DNA of 48,611 nucleotides from CALGLS01 sp047626155 (GCA_047626155.1 JBLHRR010000025.1:1-48611), one strand, 5' to 3'; shown: positions 25,954 through 35,114, numbered from the stretch's first letter. The notes: generated by a model from the sequence alone, not told the origin. Program-made: numbers and translations.

Positions 25954-26051
25954 TCTTTGCGTCGTTGCGGTTACCATTGACAAATGGTGCGTTTCGTAAA
26001 TTTTAAATTTTTAATAACTCCGTAGCGTCTCTTTGCGCCGTTGCGGTTACC
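25954..26051. repeat. Direct repeat of a CTTTGCG-type string
   Basis: A 22-bp string beginning TCTTTGCG and ending TTGCGGTTACC occurs at 25954-25975 and again at 26030-26051 with one mismatch. The second copy ends 10 bp before the ATG of the transporter gene. Strings of the same kind are found near 13.15, 19.43, 32.10 (reverse) and 35.22 kb. Confidence 0.6.
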
Positions 26052-26061
26052 TACAGAGAAA

Positions 26062-27528
26062 ATGAAGAACAATTCAGAAAGACAAGACGAACACATTGTA
26101 GTTAACAAGAAACTCAATTTTTGGGAAGCCATGATCCCTGTTATCATTTTGATGATATTACTGGCTGTGAATATCAACCAATATGGAGGGGAGATGATGG
26201 GGCAGTATTCCAATCATTTCATTTTATTGATTGGCGCTTTTATCGCTGCCTTAGTTGGTTTTTATAACAGGACTTCTCCCGGAACGATGTTGCAAGAAAT
26301 CTGGGAAAACCTTCGTTCTGTGTTTGTACCTATTTCCATCTTATTCTTAGTAGGTGCCTTGGCTGGAACCTGGTTAATCAGTGGCGTTATTCCGGCGATG
26401 ATTTATTACGGTTTGCAAATATTAAACCCAGACATTTTCTTACCGGCTTCTGTTGTGATTGCTGCTATTATCTCTTTGGCCACTGGTTCTTCCTGGACGA
26501 CCTCTGCTACCGTAGGTATTGCCCTTATTGGGATTGGAGAAGCCCTCGGTATTCCTTCTGGGATGATTGCAGGAGCAGTTATTTCCGGAGCTTACTTTGG
26601 AGATAAAATGTCTCCGTTGAGTGATACAACTAATTTGGCACCAGCCATGGCAGGTACAGATTTGTTCACGCATATTCGATACATGACCATTACAACGGTA
26701 CCAACAATTATTATAACCTTGATCATTTTTGGATTCTTAAGTTTGACATTAGAACCAAGTGGAAATACGAACGTAGGAGAAATGTTAGGCGTGATCGATC
26801 AGACCTTTCATATCAGTCCTGTTTTGTTCTTAGTACCTGCTACTGTGATTGCTATGATTCTTTTGATTCCTAATCGTTTAAAATCCATAAAGCCATTGTT
26901 GGCACTTTCTGCAGGTGTAATTATGGCTGCGATTTTTTCCGTTGTTTTTCAATCTGATGTCCTGGCAAAATTACCCGGATCTAATATTGAGACGATTTTC
27001 AATTCTATCCTATTTGATACCAAAATCGAAACAGGCAATGCCCAAATCAATGACCTTTTCTCCGCTAAAGGAATGAAGGGAATGCTTTGGACCATTTACC
27101 TTATTACTGCCGCGATGATTTTTGGAGGGGTGATGGATGGTATTGGAGCACTAGCAAGAATTACAAAATCGTTACTTTCTATGGCGAGCACCGTCTTTGG
27201 TTTGTTTGCTAGTACCGTGTTAAGTTGCTTAGGTTTGAACCTAATTGCATCCGATCAGTATCTTGCTATTGTTATTCCTGGAAAGATGTTCAAAAAAGCA
27301 TTTGAGGATAAGGGATTGGCTCCCGAAAATCTGAGCCGAACGTTGGAAGATGCTGGAACCGTTACTTCCGTTTTAATTCCCTGGAATACTTGTGGGGCTT
27401 ATCAAGCCGGTGTGCTAGGTGTTGGGGTTGGCGAATATTTCATGTATGCCTTCTTTAATTGGTTGAGTCCGATTATGACCTTGGTTGTTGCAGCCTTCGG
27501 GATTAAGATCAAGGAATTGGTGAAGTAA
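26062..27528 (+). CDS. NhaC-family Na+/H+ antiporter-like transporter
   Basis: 488 residues with about 11-12 membrane segments, from the ATG at 26062 (a TTG at 26041 would add seven residues inside a repeat and is unlikely). The NhaC character is seen in ATGSSWTTSATVGIALIGIG, ISGAYFGDKMSPLSDTTNLA and, near the end, EDAGTVTSVLIPWNTCGAYQ. Known family members exchange Na+ for H+ or for organic anions. Here the gene lies between the aldehyde dehydrogenase and deoD, which raises the possibility that it moves a metabolite of the pathway or balances the ions or acid produced. This is not shown by the sequence. Confidence 0.88.
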   Translation: MKNNSERQDEHIVVNKKLNFWEAMIPVIILMILLAVNINQYGGEMMGQYSNHFILLIGAFIAALVGFYNRTSPGTMLQEIWENLRSVFVPISILFLVGALAGTWLISGVIPAMIYYGLQILNPDIFLPASVVIAAIISLATGSSWTTSATVGIALIGIGEALGIPSGMIAGAVISGAYFGDKMSPLSDTTNLAPAMAGTDLFTHIRYMTITTVPTIIITLIIFGFLSLTLEPSGNTNVGEMLGVIDQTFHISPVLFLVPATVIAMILLIPNRLKSIKPLLALSAGVIMAAIFSVVFQSDVLAKLPGSNIETIFNSILFDTKIETGNAQINDLFSAKGMKGMLWTIYLITAAMIFGGVMDGIGALARITKSLLSMASTVFGLFASTVLSCLGLNLIASDQYLAIVIPGKMFKKAFEDKGLAPENLSRTLEDAGTVTSVLIPWNTCGAYQAGVLGVGVGEYFMYAFFNWLSPIMTLVVAAFGIKIKELVK

Positions 27529-27742
27529 ATAACAAGTGAATTAGGGGAGTCTGCAACTAAGAGTGTTTCGAATCAAAATCAAAAATTAGCAGACACAATA
27601 AATGAGTATCCTCTGGATTAGGTGCTGGGCCAGACGGGGTTGTTTCCCACTAACGTAAATACTTACGAATTAAGAAAACCTCATCCACCCCGCCTACTAA
27701 AAAGAAGTTACTAAAGTCTAAATAACAAGTAAATAATATACC

Positions 27743-28447
27743 ATGTCCTCTGTACACATAGAAGCAAAAAAAGGCGAGATCGCCGAAACTATTCTACTTC
27801 CTGGCGATCCACTTCGTGCCAAATTTGTAGCCGAAAATCTCCTAGAAGATGCGGTCTGTTACAACCGCGTGCGCAATATGTTAGGTTATACCGGAACTTA
27901 TAATGGTAAACGCGTTTCCATCCAAGGAACAGGAATGGGAATGGGGAGTACCGCCATCTATGTCAATGAGTTAATCAATACCTACGATGTTAAAAACTTA
28001 ATTCGGGTGGGAACCTGTGGTGCCATTCAGACGAAGCTATCTGTAGGACAAGTCATTTTGGCAATGAGTGCCTCTGGCGATTCCGGGGCTAACCGCTCCG
28101 ATTTCAATGGGCTGCATTATGCTGCCACGGCTGATTTTGGTCTTCTACTAAAAGCTTACGAAGCTGCACAGCGTTTAAAGGTTGATACCATTCAGGGTTC
28201 TATTTTTAGTACCAATACTTTCTATGATTACAATACGCCTAACCGCTGGGATATGTGGGAAAGACATGGTGTACTTGGGGTAGAAATGGAAACGCAGATT
28301 CTATTCACTTTAGCTAAACGTTTCGATGCCAAAGCACTTTCTATTTTAACGGTAAGTGATAATATTAGAACGGGCGTCGCTGCCAGTGCGAAAGATCGGG
28401 AGCAGAGTTATATGGATATGATGAAGATTGCGTTGGAGTTGGCTTAA
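27743..28447 (+). CDS. deoD: Purine-nucleoside phosphorylase, DeoD type
   Basis: 234 residues, the usual size of hexameric bacterial PNP. The phosphate-binding ILLPGDPLRAKFVAENLL is near residue 16, MGMGSTAIYVNELI near 72, RVGTCGAIQ near 92, and the nucleoside-binding VLGVEMETQILFTLAKR near 172. TVSDNIRTG supplies the base-contacting Asp. It releases purine bases and (deoxy)ribose 1-phosphate, feeding deoB. It is the last gene of the cluster. A 12-bp perfect palindrome (AGGTGATCACCT, 28463-28474) lies just past the stop. Confidence 0.95.
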   Translation: MSSVHIEAKKGEIAETILLPGDPLRAKFVAENLLEDAVCYNRVRNMLGYTGTYNGKRVSIQGTGMGMGSTAIYVNELINTYDVKNLIRVGTCGAIQTKLSVGQVILAMSASGDSGANRSDFNGLHYAATADFGLLLKAYEAAQRLKVDTIQGSIFSTNTFYDYNTPNRWDMWERHGVLGVEMETQILFTLAKRFDAKALSILTVSDNIRTGVAASAKDREQSYMDMMKIALELA

Positions 28448-28532
28448 ACTCCTCGGTAGGTCAGGTGATCACCTTCGCATCTAGGAAATTTAAACTTTCT
28501 GATTCGGGCATATTACCTGATCTATTTCTCTT

Positions 28533-28925
28533 CTATCTTAGTAACGTCACATCCCCCTTAAAAATCTCTTCCTTCCCATTCAAATGACGAACTCGGATGA
28601 CATAAACATAAACCTCGATCATTGACTTCTCTTCTTTGAAAATACCATCCCACCAAGATCTACCCGTATTTATAGTAAAGGCTTCGCTACTAAAAACGTG
28701 CTCTCCCCAGCGGTCATAAATGTCGTAATTAATGACATCAACATCGTAGAGGCGAGTGGTGAAAATTTGGAAAATATCATTGGCGCCATCTCCATTGGGC
28801 GTAAAAACATTGGGGATGTAAATCGGGCAAACGGGCAGCGGAATAGTCGCCGTAATTTCATTGGTACATCCAAATTCATCTTCTACAAAAATATTGTAAA
28901 CTAAACTATTACCAAATAGTAATTT
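28533..28925 (-). pseudogene. Fragment: gliding-motility-associated C-terminal (CHU_C) domain
   Basis: Minus-strand frame ending at the TAG at 28533 encodes the tail of a surface protein: VEDEFGCTNEITATIPLPVC, then YIPNVFTPNGDGANDIFQIF and YDIYDRWGEHVFSS, ending GDVTLLR. This is the type B T9SS sorting domain found at the end of SprB/PKD adhesins such as the one at the right edge of this window. The frame is cut off upstream: a stop lies at 28929-28931 and no start or signal peptide is present. It is therefore a remnant of a much larger gene whose 5' part is missing here. It meets the truncated arylsulfotransferase head to head. Confidence 0.8.
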
Positions 28926-30265
28926 ACTTTACCAAAGCAATTCTACCATTTTTGAAAGAAGCTGGGACGATGTTACGCTCAATGAAGTGAATATTCCCTT
29001 CGGCAGTCTTGCGCTGAATTATGAAGTTATAAAATTACCTAACAATAATTATTTATGCGTGGGAAGAAGGCTTTTTAACGCCAATGATTTTACCGCTCTG
29101 GGCTTTGAAATTGGCGGAGTAAATAATCCTTCTCAAATTGATGTTGTCGTAGAAGTAGATGTTAATTCCGGCGAAATCGTTTGGGAATGGAACATCAAAG
29201 ACCACGTCATTCAAGAACGAGATGCTAACCTGAATAACTATGGAGTTATCGCAGATCACCCCGAGCTTTTAGATATGGATGCCCTTTCTACCTACGATTG
29301 GACCTTCACCGAATCTTTCATGATCAATGGAATGGATTACAATCCTGAGCTGGATCAAATAGCACTTAGCGTTCGAAAGATGAGTGAGGTTATCATAATA
29401 GATCATTCGACCACCACTGCAGAAGCTGCCAGTCACAACGGCGGAAACAGTGGCAAAAGGTGGTGATGTTTTATATCGCTGGGGAAACCCTCAAAACTAT
29501 GGGCAGGGAGATGCAGATGATCGCTGGTTGTTTTTACCGCATAATCCAAAATGGATAACTCATGGACCTAACCAAGGTAAATTAACTTGTTATAACAATG
29601 GTCTTGACAGGCCTTCGGGGTTTTACTCCCAGGTTCCAATCCTTACGCTTCCTGTTGATGCTCAGGGAAATTATAGCCTCAGCTCTGGCGCTGCCTTTCT
29701 TCCGGTGGCTCCCGATTTTGTATACGGGCCGAGCAGCGGCACCGATTTCAACTCTGCTTATACCTCCGGTGCGCAACTACTTGAAAATGAAAATATGTTC
29801 ATAACAGAGGGAGTTAACGGTCGCTTAATAGAAGTTGATCCTAATGGTGAAATTGTATGGCAGTATACTGTACCTCAGGCTTCTTATATTTTTAGAACAG
29901 AAAAATACCCAATCGATTACGCAGCCTTTTCGGGCTTAGCTTTGACTCCTATCGGGCCGGCACCTACGACTAACAGCACCTATGAATGTGAAATATTCGT
30001 CAGTGGGATTAATGACTTTGAAGACGGCAAGGGGACTTTTTCTATTCGCTATCTGACAAACCGTGATTTAGAAGTTCAGAATCTAAATGGGAATCCCTTT
30101 AATTATGTATTATACGATTTGAACGGACATCCGCAATTAACTGGAAAGTCAGATTCAGATTTACTTTCCTTGCCTTTGAGCAATTTGCCCGCAGGTTTTT
30201 ATGTACTAGGAACAGCTGATCAAAAGAGCGGACAATGGTACTCCAGTAAAGTCTTACTACATTAG
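28900..30265 (+). pseudogene. Arylsulfotransferase (ASST)-like gene, 5'-truncated and frameshifted
   Basis: The two open parts (to 29464 and from 29450) together match the intact paralogue at 30434-32095. Shared blocks are GEIVWEW, MDYNPELDQIALSVR, IIDHSTTTAEAASH and, after the shift, GGDVLYRWGNPQNYGQGDAD and LIEVDPNGEIVWQY, ending in a T9SS-like tail (YDLNGHPQLTG ... LPAGFYVLG). About 110 N-terminal residues including the signal peptide are missing. The frames change by one base at an AAAA run (29455-29458), where AAA would restore the reading frame. The single-base shift could be a sequencing error, but the lost 5' end is not explained that way. Confidence 0.82.
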
Positions 30266-30369
30266 TAGAGTTTACTCTAAAATAATTAGTATATAACATA
30301 AAATCAACAAATAAAACTCATTTAAACTACTGTACACTTTTCAGAAAAATATTTCTTTTTCACCGGTGT

Positions 30370-30394
30370 AACTCCCCCTTTAAAGGTTGGAGGT
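30370..30394. repeat. C-rich palindromic element
   Basis: AACTCCCCCTTTAAAGGTTG followed by GAGGT is a near-palindrome centred on TTTAAA, preceded by CACCGGTG at 30361-30368. It resembles 5486-5512 read in reverse. It lies in the 168-bp gap before the intact arylsulfotransferase gene. Confidence 0.5.
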
Positions 30395-30433
30395 AGCGCT
30401 GGTAAAAGTGTATAGTAAATCAAAATCATTATA

Positions 30434-32095
30434 ATGAAATTAAATTTTACCCTAACTTTATTTTTTATTTGCCTTCTCCTAGGAGGCAAACTTCATAGTC
30501 AAAATACCGTTGGTTTATTGGACTACGATGTTACTCAATCCTATCAGGGGTACACCATGATCTATCCTCATAACCAACCAAATGTTTATCTAATCGATAA
30601 TTGTGGAGAGATCGTTCACAGCTGGACAGACGATGAAGATTTTAGACCAGGCAACACCGCTTATCTTCGTCCGGATGGCTCTTTGGTGAAAACTAAAAGA
30701 GGATCTTCTATAGCTGGTGATGCCATCTGGGCAGGAGGTGGAGGTGCCTTCATGGAAGTTCGTTCTTGGGACAATGACTTGTTGTCTACTTTTGAAATGA
30801 ACAATGATACGGCGCGCTTGCATCACGACATTGCAGTCATGCCTAATGGTAACGTACTTGCTATTGCATGGGAATTAAAATCGAATGCAGAAGCCCTTGC
30901 CAATGGTCGAGATCCTGCGCTACTTGCTCAGGAAGTTCTCTGGCCAGAAAAGATTATCGAAATAGAACCAAGTACTGGAAACATTGTTTGGGAATGGCAC
31001 GCCTGGGATCACTTGATTCAAGATTTTGACGCGACAAAAGAAAATTTTGGCGTCGTAAACAATCACCGTGAATTGGTCAATCTCAACTGGGATACCAACG
31101 ATGGTAAGTCGGACTGGATGCACACTAACGCCTTAGATTACAACCCGGAACTTGATCAAATCATGCTGAGTGTTCCTACTTTCCATGAAGTTTGGATCAT
31201 CGATCATTCTACGACAACCGCGCAGGCGGCTGGCCATAGCGGTGGAAATTCCAACCACGGAGGAGACTTGTTATATCGTGCTGGAAACGTAGCTGCTTAT
31301 GACAAAGGAACTGCTGACGATCAAATTCTATTCTACCAACATGACACGCATTGGGCCAACGAATTTTTACCAAACAGTCATCCGTTCAAAGACCACCTTG
31401 TTTGTTTCAATAACCGCGTAGGTGCTGACTTTTCTACTATTGAAATTTTTGAGACCAGCTGGGATATGTACGCTGTTGATTACCTCCATACCAATGGCAT
31501 CTACCCGCCTCAATCATTTGACAACACAGTAATGCACCCTGGCCCAAGGCCTTTCTACTCTACCGGATTATCTTCTGGACAACTGCTTCCTAATGGTAAT
31601 TTATTGGCTTGTAGTGGACGCCAAGGTTACATCGTAGAGTTGAATCCTGACAATGAAATCGTGTGGGAATACATTACGCCTATCCTTATGGGACAACCGG
31701 CTTCTCAGGGCGACACTTTAGAAATAAACAATAACCTTACGTTTAGAGCTTTTCGCTACCCACCAGAATATTCTGCTTTCGATAACCGAGACTTGGGTTC
31801 TAAAGGTTTCATCGAAAATAATCCAGATGAAGATTATTGCGCTCAGTTTGTAGCTACTTATGCTCCTGAGAAATACAATGTAGAAGTCTACCCTAACCCT
31901 GCTAATAACATGGTACATGTAAGTTGGGATAGTGGTAAGATCATTGACATAAAAATCTATGACATCGTCGGTAAGTTGAGGATGACTGAAACGGGAAATG
32001 GAGGCATGACCTTCTTGGATGTTAGCTCATTGGAAACGGGGATGTACTTTGTGGAGCTTGAAGACATTGGAGTGGTGAAGTTGATGGTTGAGTAG
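30434..32095 (+). CDS. Secreted arylsulfotransferase (ASST)-family protein with T9SS tail
   Basis: 553 residues. A signal peptide (TLTLFFICLLLGGKLHSQ) is followed by a six-bladed propeller-like region with repeated phrases such as NVYLIDNCGEIVHSW, IIEIEPSTGNIVWEWHAWDH, VWIIDHSTTTAQAAGH and YIVELNPDNEIVWEY, as in aryl-sulfate sulfotransferases. The last 75 or so residues (YNVEVYPNPANNMVHVSW ... SLETGMYFVEL) are a type A Por-secretion sorting domain, so the protein is exported by T9SS. Bacterial ASSTs move sulfate between phenols, but the substrate, and whether this one is catalytic, are not known. A broken paralogue lies just upstream, so the pair arose by duplication. Confidence 0.88.
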   Translation: MKLNFTLTLFFICLLLGGKLHSQNTVGLLDYDVTQSYQGYTMIYPHNQPNVYLIDNCGEIVHSWTDDEDFRPGNTAYLRPDGSLVKTKRGSSIAGDAIWAGGGGAFMEVRSWDNDLLSTFEMNNDTARLHHDIAVMPNGNVLAIAWELKSNAEALANGRDPALLAQEVLWPEKIIEIEPSTGNIVWEWHAWDHLIQDFDATKENFGVVNNHRELVNLNWDTNDGKSDWMHTNALDYNPELDQIMLSVPTFHEVWIIDHSTTTAQAAGHSGGNSNHGGDLLYRAGNVAAYDKGTADDQILFYQHDTHWANEFLPNSHPFKDHLVCFNNRVGADFSTIEIFETSWDMYAVDYLHTNGIYPPQSFDNTVMHPGPRPFYSTGLSSGQLLPNGNLLACSGRQGYIVELNPDNEIVWEYITPILMGQPASQGDTLEINNNLTFRAFRYPPEYSAFDNRDLGSKGFIENNPDEDYCAQFVATYAPEKYNVEVYPNPANNMVHVSWDSGKIIDIKIYDIVGKLRMTETGNGGMTFLDVSSLETGMYFVELEDIGVVKLMVE

Positions 32096-32285
32096 TTTTG
32101 GGTAACCGCTACGACGCAACGAAGACGCTACGTTATTTTAGTGTGGCTTTTCTATGATATTGCAAATCCTCTTTTGATTTAAGGTCGAAAGGGGGTTTGT
32201 TATTTCTGGGAATTAGAAAGGGAGTACGCGCGCTTATATATGCAAGCTTCATTGGGGTTGATATAAATTAGGCAAGTAAGTACCA

Positions 32286-33161
32286 TTAATTAAAATGTTC
32301 CTCTCTGACTAGCTTACCTTTTTTGTAATAAGCGATATAACTCGTTTTGTCTTCAAGTGAACTGACTCTCTTAATGTCTAAGTTATTATTCCGATAATAA
32401 GAATAGGTTTTTTGATGATCCGTTATTTCTAAAGTCCAACGCAGGTCACCATTTAGGTGGTAATTAAATGTCTTTTTTACCTTCCCATTTTCATATGTTT
32501 CTTTTTTAGCAAGTACTTGTTTACCTTTTCTGCTATAGGTGTAAGTAAACCAATGGCCATTTTTTTTGCCCTTAAGAAAGGCCCCTTCGTATATAAGTCT
32601 CTCTTTCCAGTAGTACTTCCACTGACCTTTCGGTACTTTTTGATGGTATTCTCCTTCGGACAATAAGTGTCCTTCCGTATCATAAAACTGACGGTAGCCA
32701 TTAGCCGTTTCTGCCATATAGTCTAAGAAAAAAAGGTAAGCATCTTTGTTTTTTAACAAAGGCCGACTTAGTGCACAGAAGTGATCATTATCTGTATCGA
32801 CCAATCGATAATAAATCCGTTGGCCTACTTTTTCTTGTCTGGCAAATATGATCCATTCTTTACCGGCCGTAAAATCCTTGACGGCATGCAATAAGGTGTG
32901 GCTTGTATAAGGTTGGTAATAAAAAGTGATGCTGTCCGTGGGAAGGGTTCCTTTATACTCGGTGACCACGTCAAAGGTCATCGATCCAAATTGAACTGTT
33001 TTTTTCGCAGCTACCAATCGAGCTTTAAAAATGAATGCAATATCATTCCAGTCTGTCACACCAATTTCTGGTCTGGGCTTACAATCACATCCCTTGGCAG
33101 AGTCCATGAATGAACAGACCAAAAACAAGTTCCCTATAATTATTAAAATGTACTTTTTCAA
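32286..33161 (-). CDS. Secreted NTR-like / MORN-repeat (YwqK-like) protein
   Basis: 291 residues. A signal peptide (ILIIIGNLFLVCSFMDSAKG) leads to a mature start CDCKPRPE, and residues 25-130 look like an NTR/TIMP-type domain (ADVAF-like IAFIFKARLVAAKK, VVTEYKGTLP, WIIFARQE). Residues 155-285 are MORN-variant repeats: RQFYDTEGHLLSEGEYHQ, WKYYWKERLIYEGAFLKG, WFTYTYSRKGKQ and later copies, as in proteins annotated as YwqK-family antitoxins. That annotation is by repeat similarity only; no toxin gene is next to it. Function unknown. It ends 190 bp from the arylsulfotransferase stop, convergent with it. Confidence 0.75.
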   Translation of the reverse strand: MKKYILIIIGNLFLVCSFMDSAKGCDCKPRPEIGVTDWNDIAFIFKARLVAAKKTVQFGSMTFDVVTEYKGTLPTDSITFYYQPYTSHTLLHAVKDFTAGKEWIIFARQEKVGQRIYYRLVDTDNDHFCALSRPLLKNKDAYLFFLDYMAETANGYRQFYDTEGHLLSEGEYHQKVPKGQWKYYWKERLIYEGAFLKGKKNGHWFTYTYSRKGKQVLAKKETYENGKVKKTFNYHLNGDLRWTLEITDHQKTYSYYRNNNLDIKRVSSLEDKTSYIAYYKKGKLVREEHFN

Positions 33162-33193
33162 TCGCTATATTTTAATAGCTCATTAAACTAGCC

Positions 33194-35110
33194 CTAGTCC
33201 TCCAACTCCTCCGTCGCAGCCTCCCACTTCTCCATCACTTCCCCCAACTCATCTTTGAATTTCTGATAAGCAGCCATCCGCTCATCAGCATTAGCAGATT
33301 CATAGAAACCATCCCGCCCCATCTCTTCCTCTACCTTGGCAATCTTACCTTCGAGGGCTCCGATTTTACGTTCTGAATTAGCAACCGCATTTTGAAGACG
33401 CTTTCGTTCTTTCCTTTGCTCCTCCGTTAATACGACCTTTTCTTTTTCTTTAACAATCTTTTTCTTTTCTGTTTTGAGCTCCACTTCTCGCATGTTGTTC
33501 ATGGCTCTTTTCTCCAAAAAGAAGTTGACATCTCCGAGGTATTCATGGAGTTTTTTATCCCGGAATTCTATTGTTCGATTGGTCAGATCTCCTAGAAAAT
33601 CTCTATCGTGAGAAACGACTATTACGGAACCATCGTAGGCTTTGATGGCTTGTTTTAAAATTTCTTTAGAAGTAATATCTAGGTGATTCGTCGGCTCATC
33701 GAGTACCAATAAATTGATGGGACGTAACAACATGCAGGCAAGTGCCAATCTTGCTTTTTCCCCTCCAGACAAAACAGATACCTTTTTATCAACGTCTTCT
33801 CCTCGGAATAAAAAGGCACCTAATATTCCTCTTAACTTCGTTCGCATTTCAGGTGGAGAAGCCGATTCAATACTTTCCAGCAAAGTCATTTTATCATCGA
33901 GGGTATCGGTTTGGTTTTGAGCGTAGTAGCCAATTCTTGCATTGTGCCCAATGATCGACTCTCCTTCCGTATGCTTATGCACATCAACTAGGATTTTAGC
34001 AAGGGTAGATTTCCCCTGTCCGTTTTGCCCAACGAAAGCAACCCGGTCTCCTCGGTCTATTTTGAAGTCTACTTTATCCAAAACTTTAGGTCCCGTATCG
34101 TAACTCTTAGACAGTTTTTTTACTTCCCAAATAACATCACCAGAACGTGGGGCAGGCATGAAGCGGATGTTCATCGCAGAGCTGTCTTCGTCTTCCAACT
34201 CTATGCGGTCTACCTTATCCAGTTGTTTGATTAGCGATTGCGCCATTTTTGCCTTGGAGGCCTTCGCGCGGAAACGGTCAATCAATTTTTCTGTTTGCGC
34301 AATTTTCGATTGCTGATTACGGTAAGCCGCCTCCATTTTCTCTCGACGTTCTTTCCGCAATACCAGGTATCTTGAATAAGTTGCTTTGTACTCATACATA
34401 TTTCCCAACTCAACTTCCATGGTCCGTTTGGTCACGGTATCCAGAAATTGCTTATCGTGAGAAATCACAATGACCGCTCCATCGTAATGCTTTAAAAACT
34501 GCTCCAACCAAATGATGGATTCAATATCCAGGTGGTTGGTCGGCTCATCCAGCAATAGATAATCTGGTCGTTGCAAAAGCATCTTTGCCAATTCAATCCT
34601 CATTTGCCATCCCCCACTAAAGGTGCTCGTCATACTATCCAGATCGGTCTGTTTGAAACCAAGGCCTTTCAAAACTCGCTCGGTATCCACTTCTTTCGTC
34701 AAACCTCCCAGCACCTGAAAACGATCATTTCCATCAGAAACCTTGGTGATCAGGTCCATATAGCTTTCGGTCTCGTAATCTGTCCGTTCCGTAAGCTCTT
34801 TGTTAAGATTCTCAATCTCTTCCTCTAGCTGGTTCACTTCAGAGAAAGCACTTAGCGTTTCGGCCATTACTGTTTTACCTTGTGGCAAAATCATATGCTG
34901 TTGCAAAAAACCAAGTGTGGAAGTATTCGGTCGGCTAATGGAACCGGAGTCGGTTCCGCCAATCCCAGCGATCAATTTGAGGATCGTGGATTTACCTGCA
35001 CCATTTCGACCAACGAGACCAATCTTGTCTCCTGGTTGAATAGTGAAATTTATATTATTAAGAAGAGTTCTGTCTCCATATTTAATGAAGAGTTCTGTAG
35101 CTACGATCAT
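33194..35110 (-). CDS. ABC-F family ATP-binding protein
   Basis: 638 residues with two ATP-binding cassettes and no membrane segments. The first cassette has GLVGRNGAGKST at 32-43, the signature FSGGWQMRIELAK and LLLDEPTNHLD. A charged helical linker joins them. The second has AFVGQNGQGKST, LSGGEKARLALACML and LVLDEPTNHLD. A C-terminal coiled coil rich in Lys and Glu ends the protein. ABC-F proteins act on the ribosome; by length and the C-terminal extension it resembles Uup/YheS-type housekeeping members rather than a resistance factor. Its promoter element lies 4 nt from the ATG. Confidence 0.94.
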   Translation of the reverse strand: MIVATELFIKYGDRTLLNNINFTIQPGDKIGLVGRNGAGKSTILKLIAGIGGTDSGSISRPNTSTLGFLQQHMILPQGKTVMAETLSAFSEVNQLEEEIENLNKELTERTDYETESYMDLITKVSDGNDRFQVLGGLTKEVDTERVLKGLGFKQTDLDSMTSTFSGGWQMRIELAKMLLQRPDYLLLDEPTNHLDIESIIWLEQFLKHYDGAVIVISHDKQFLDTVTKRTMEVELGNMYEYKATYSRYLVLRKERREKMEAAYRNQQSKIAQTEKLIDRFRAKASKAKMAQSLIKQLDKVDRIELEDEDSSAMNIRFMPAPRSGDVIWEVKKLSKSYDTGPKVLDKVDFKIDRGDRVAFVGQNGQGKSTLAKILVDVHKHTEGESIIGHNARIGYYAQNQTDTLDDKMTLLESIESASPPEMRTKLRGILGAFLFRGEDVDKKVSVLSGGEKARLALACMLLRPINLLVLDEPTNHLDITSKEILKQAIKAYDGSVIVVSHDRDFLGDLTNRTIEFRDKKLHEYLGDVNFFLEKRAMNNMREVELKTEKKKIVKEKEKVVLTEEQRKERKRLQNAVANSERKIGALEGKIAKVEEEMGRDGFYESANADERMAAYQKFKDELGEVMEKWEAATEELED

Positions 35111-35114
35111 AGCG

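Noticed and set aside
32286..33161. Toxin-antitoxin system suggested by YwqK-like repeats
   Set aside because: The protein has a signal peptide and there is no adjacent small toxin gene; MORN-type repeats alone do not show antitoxin function.
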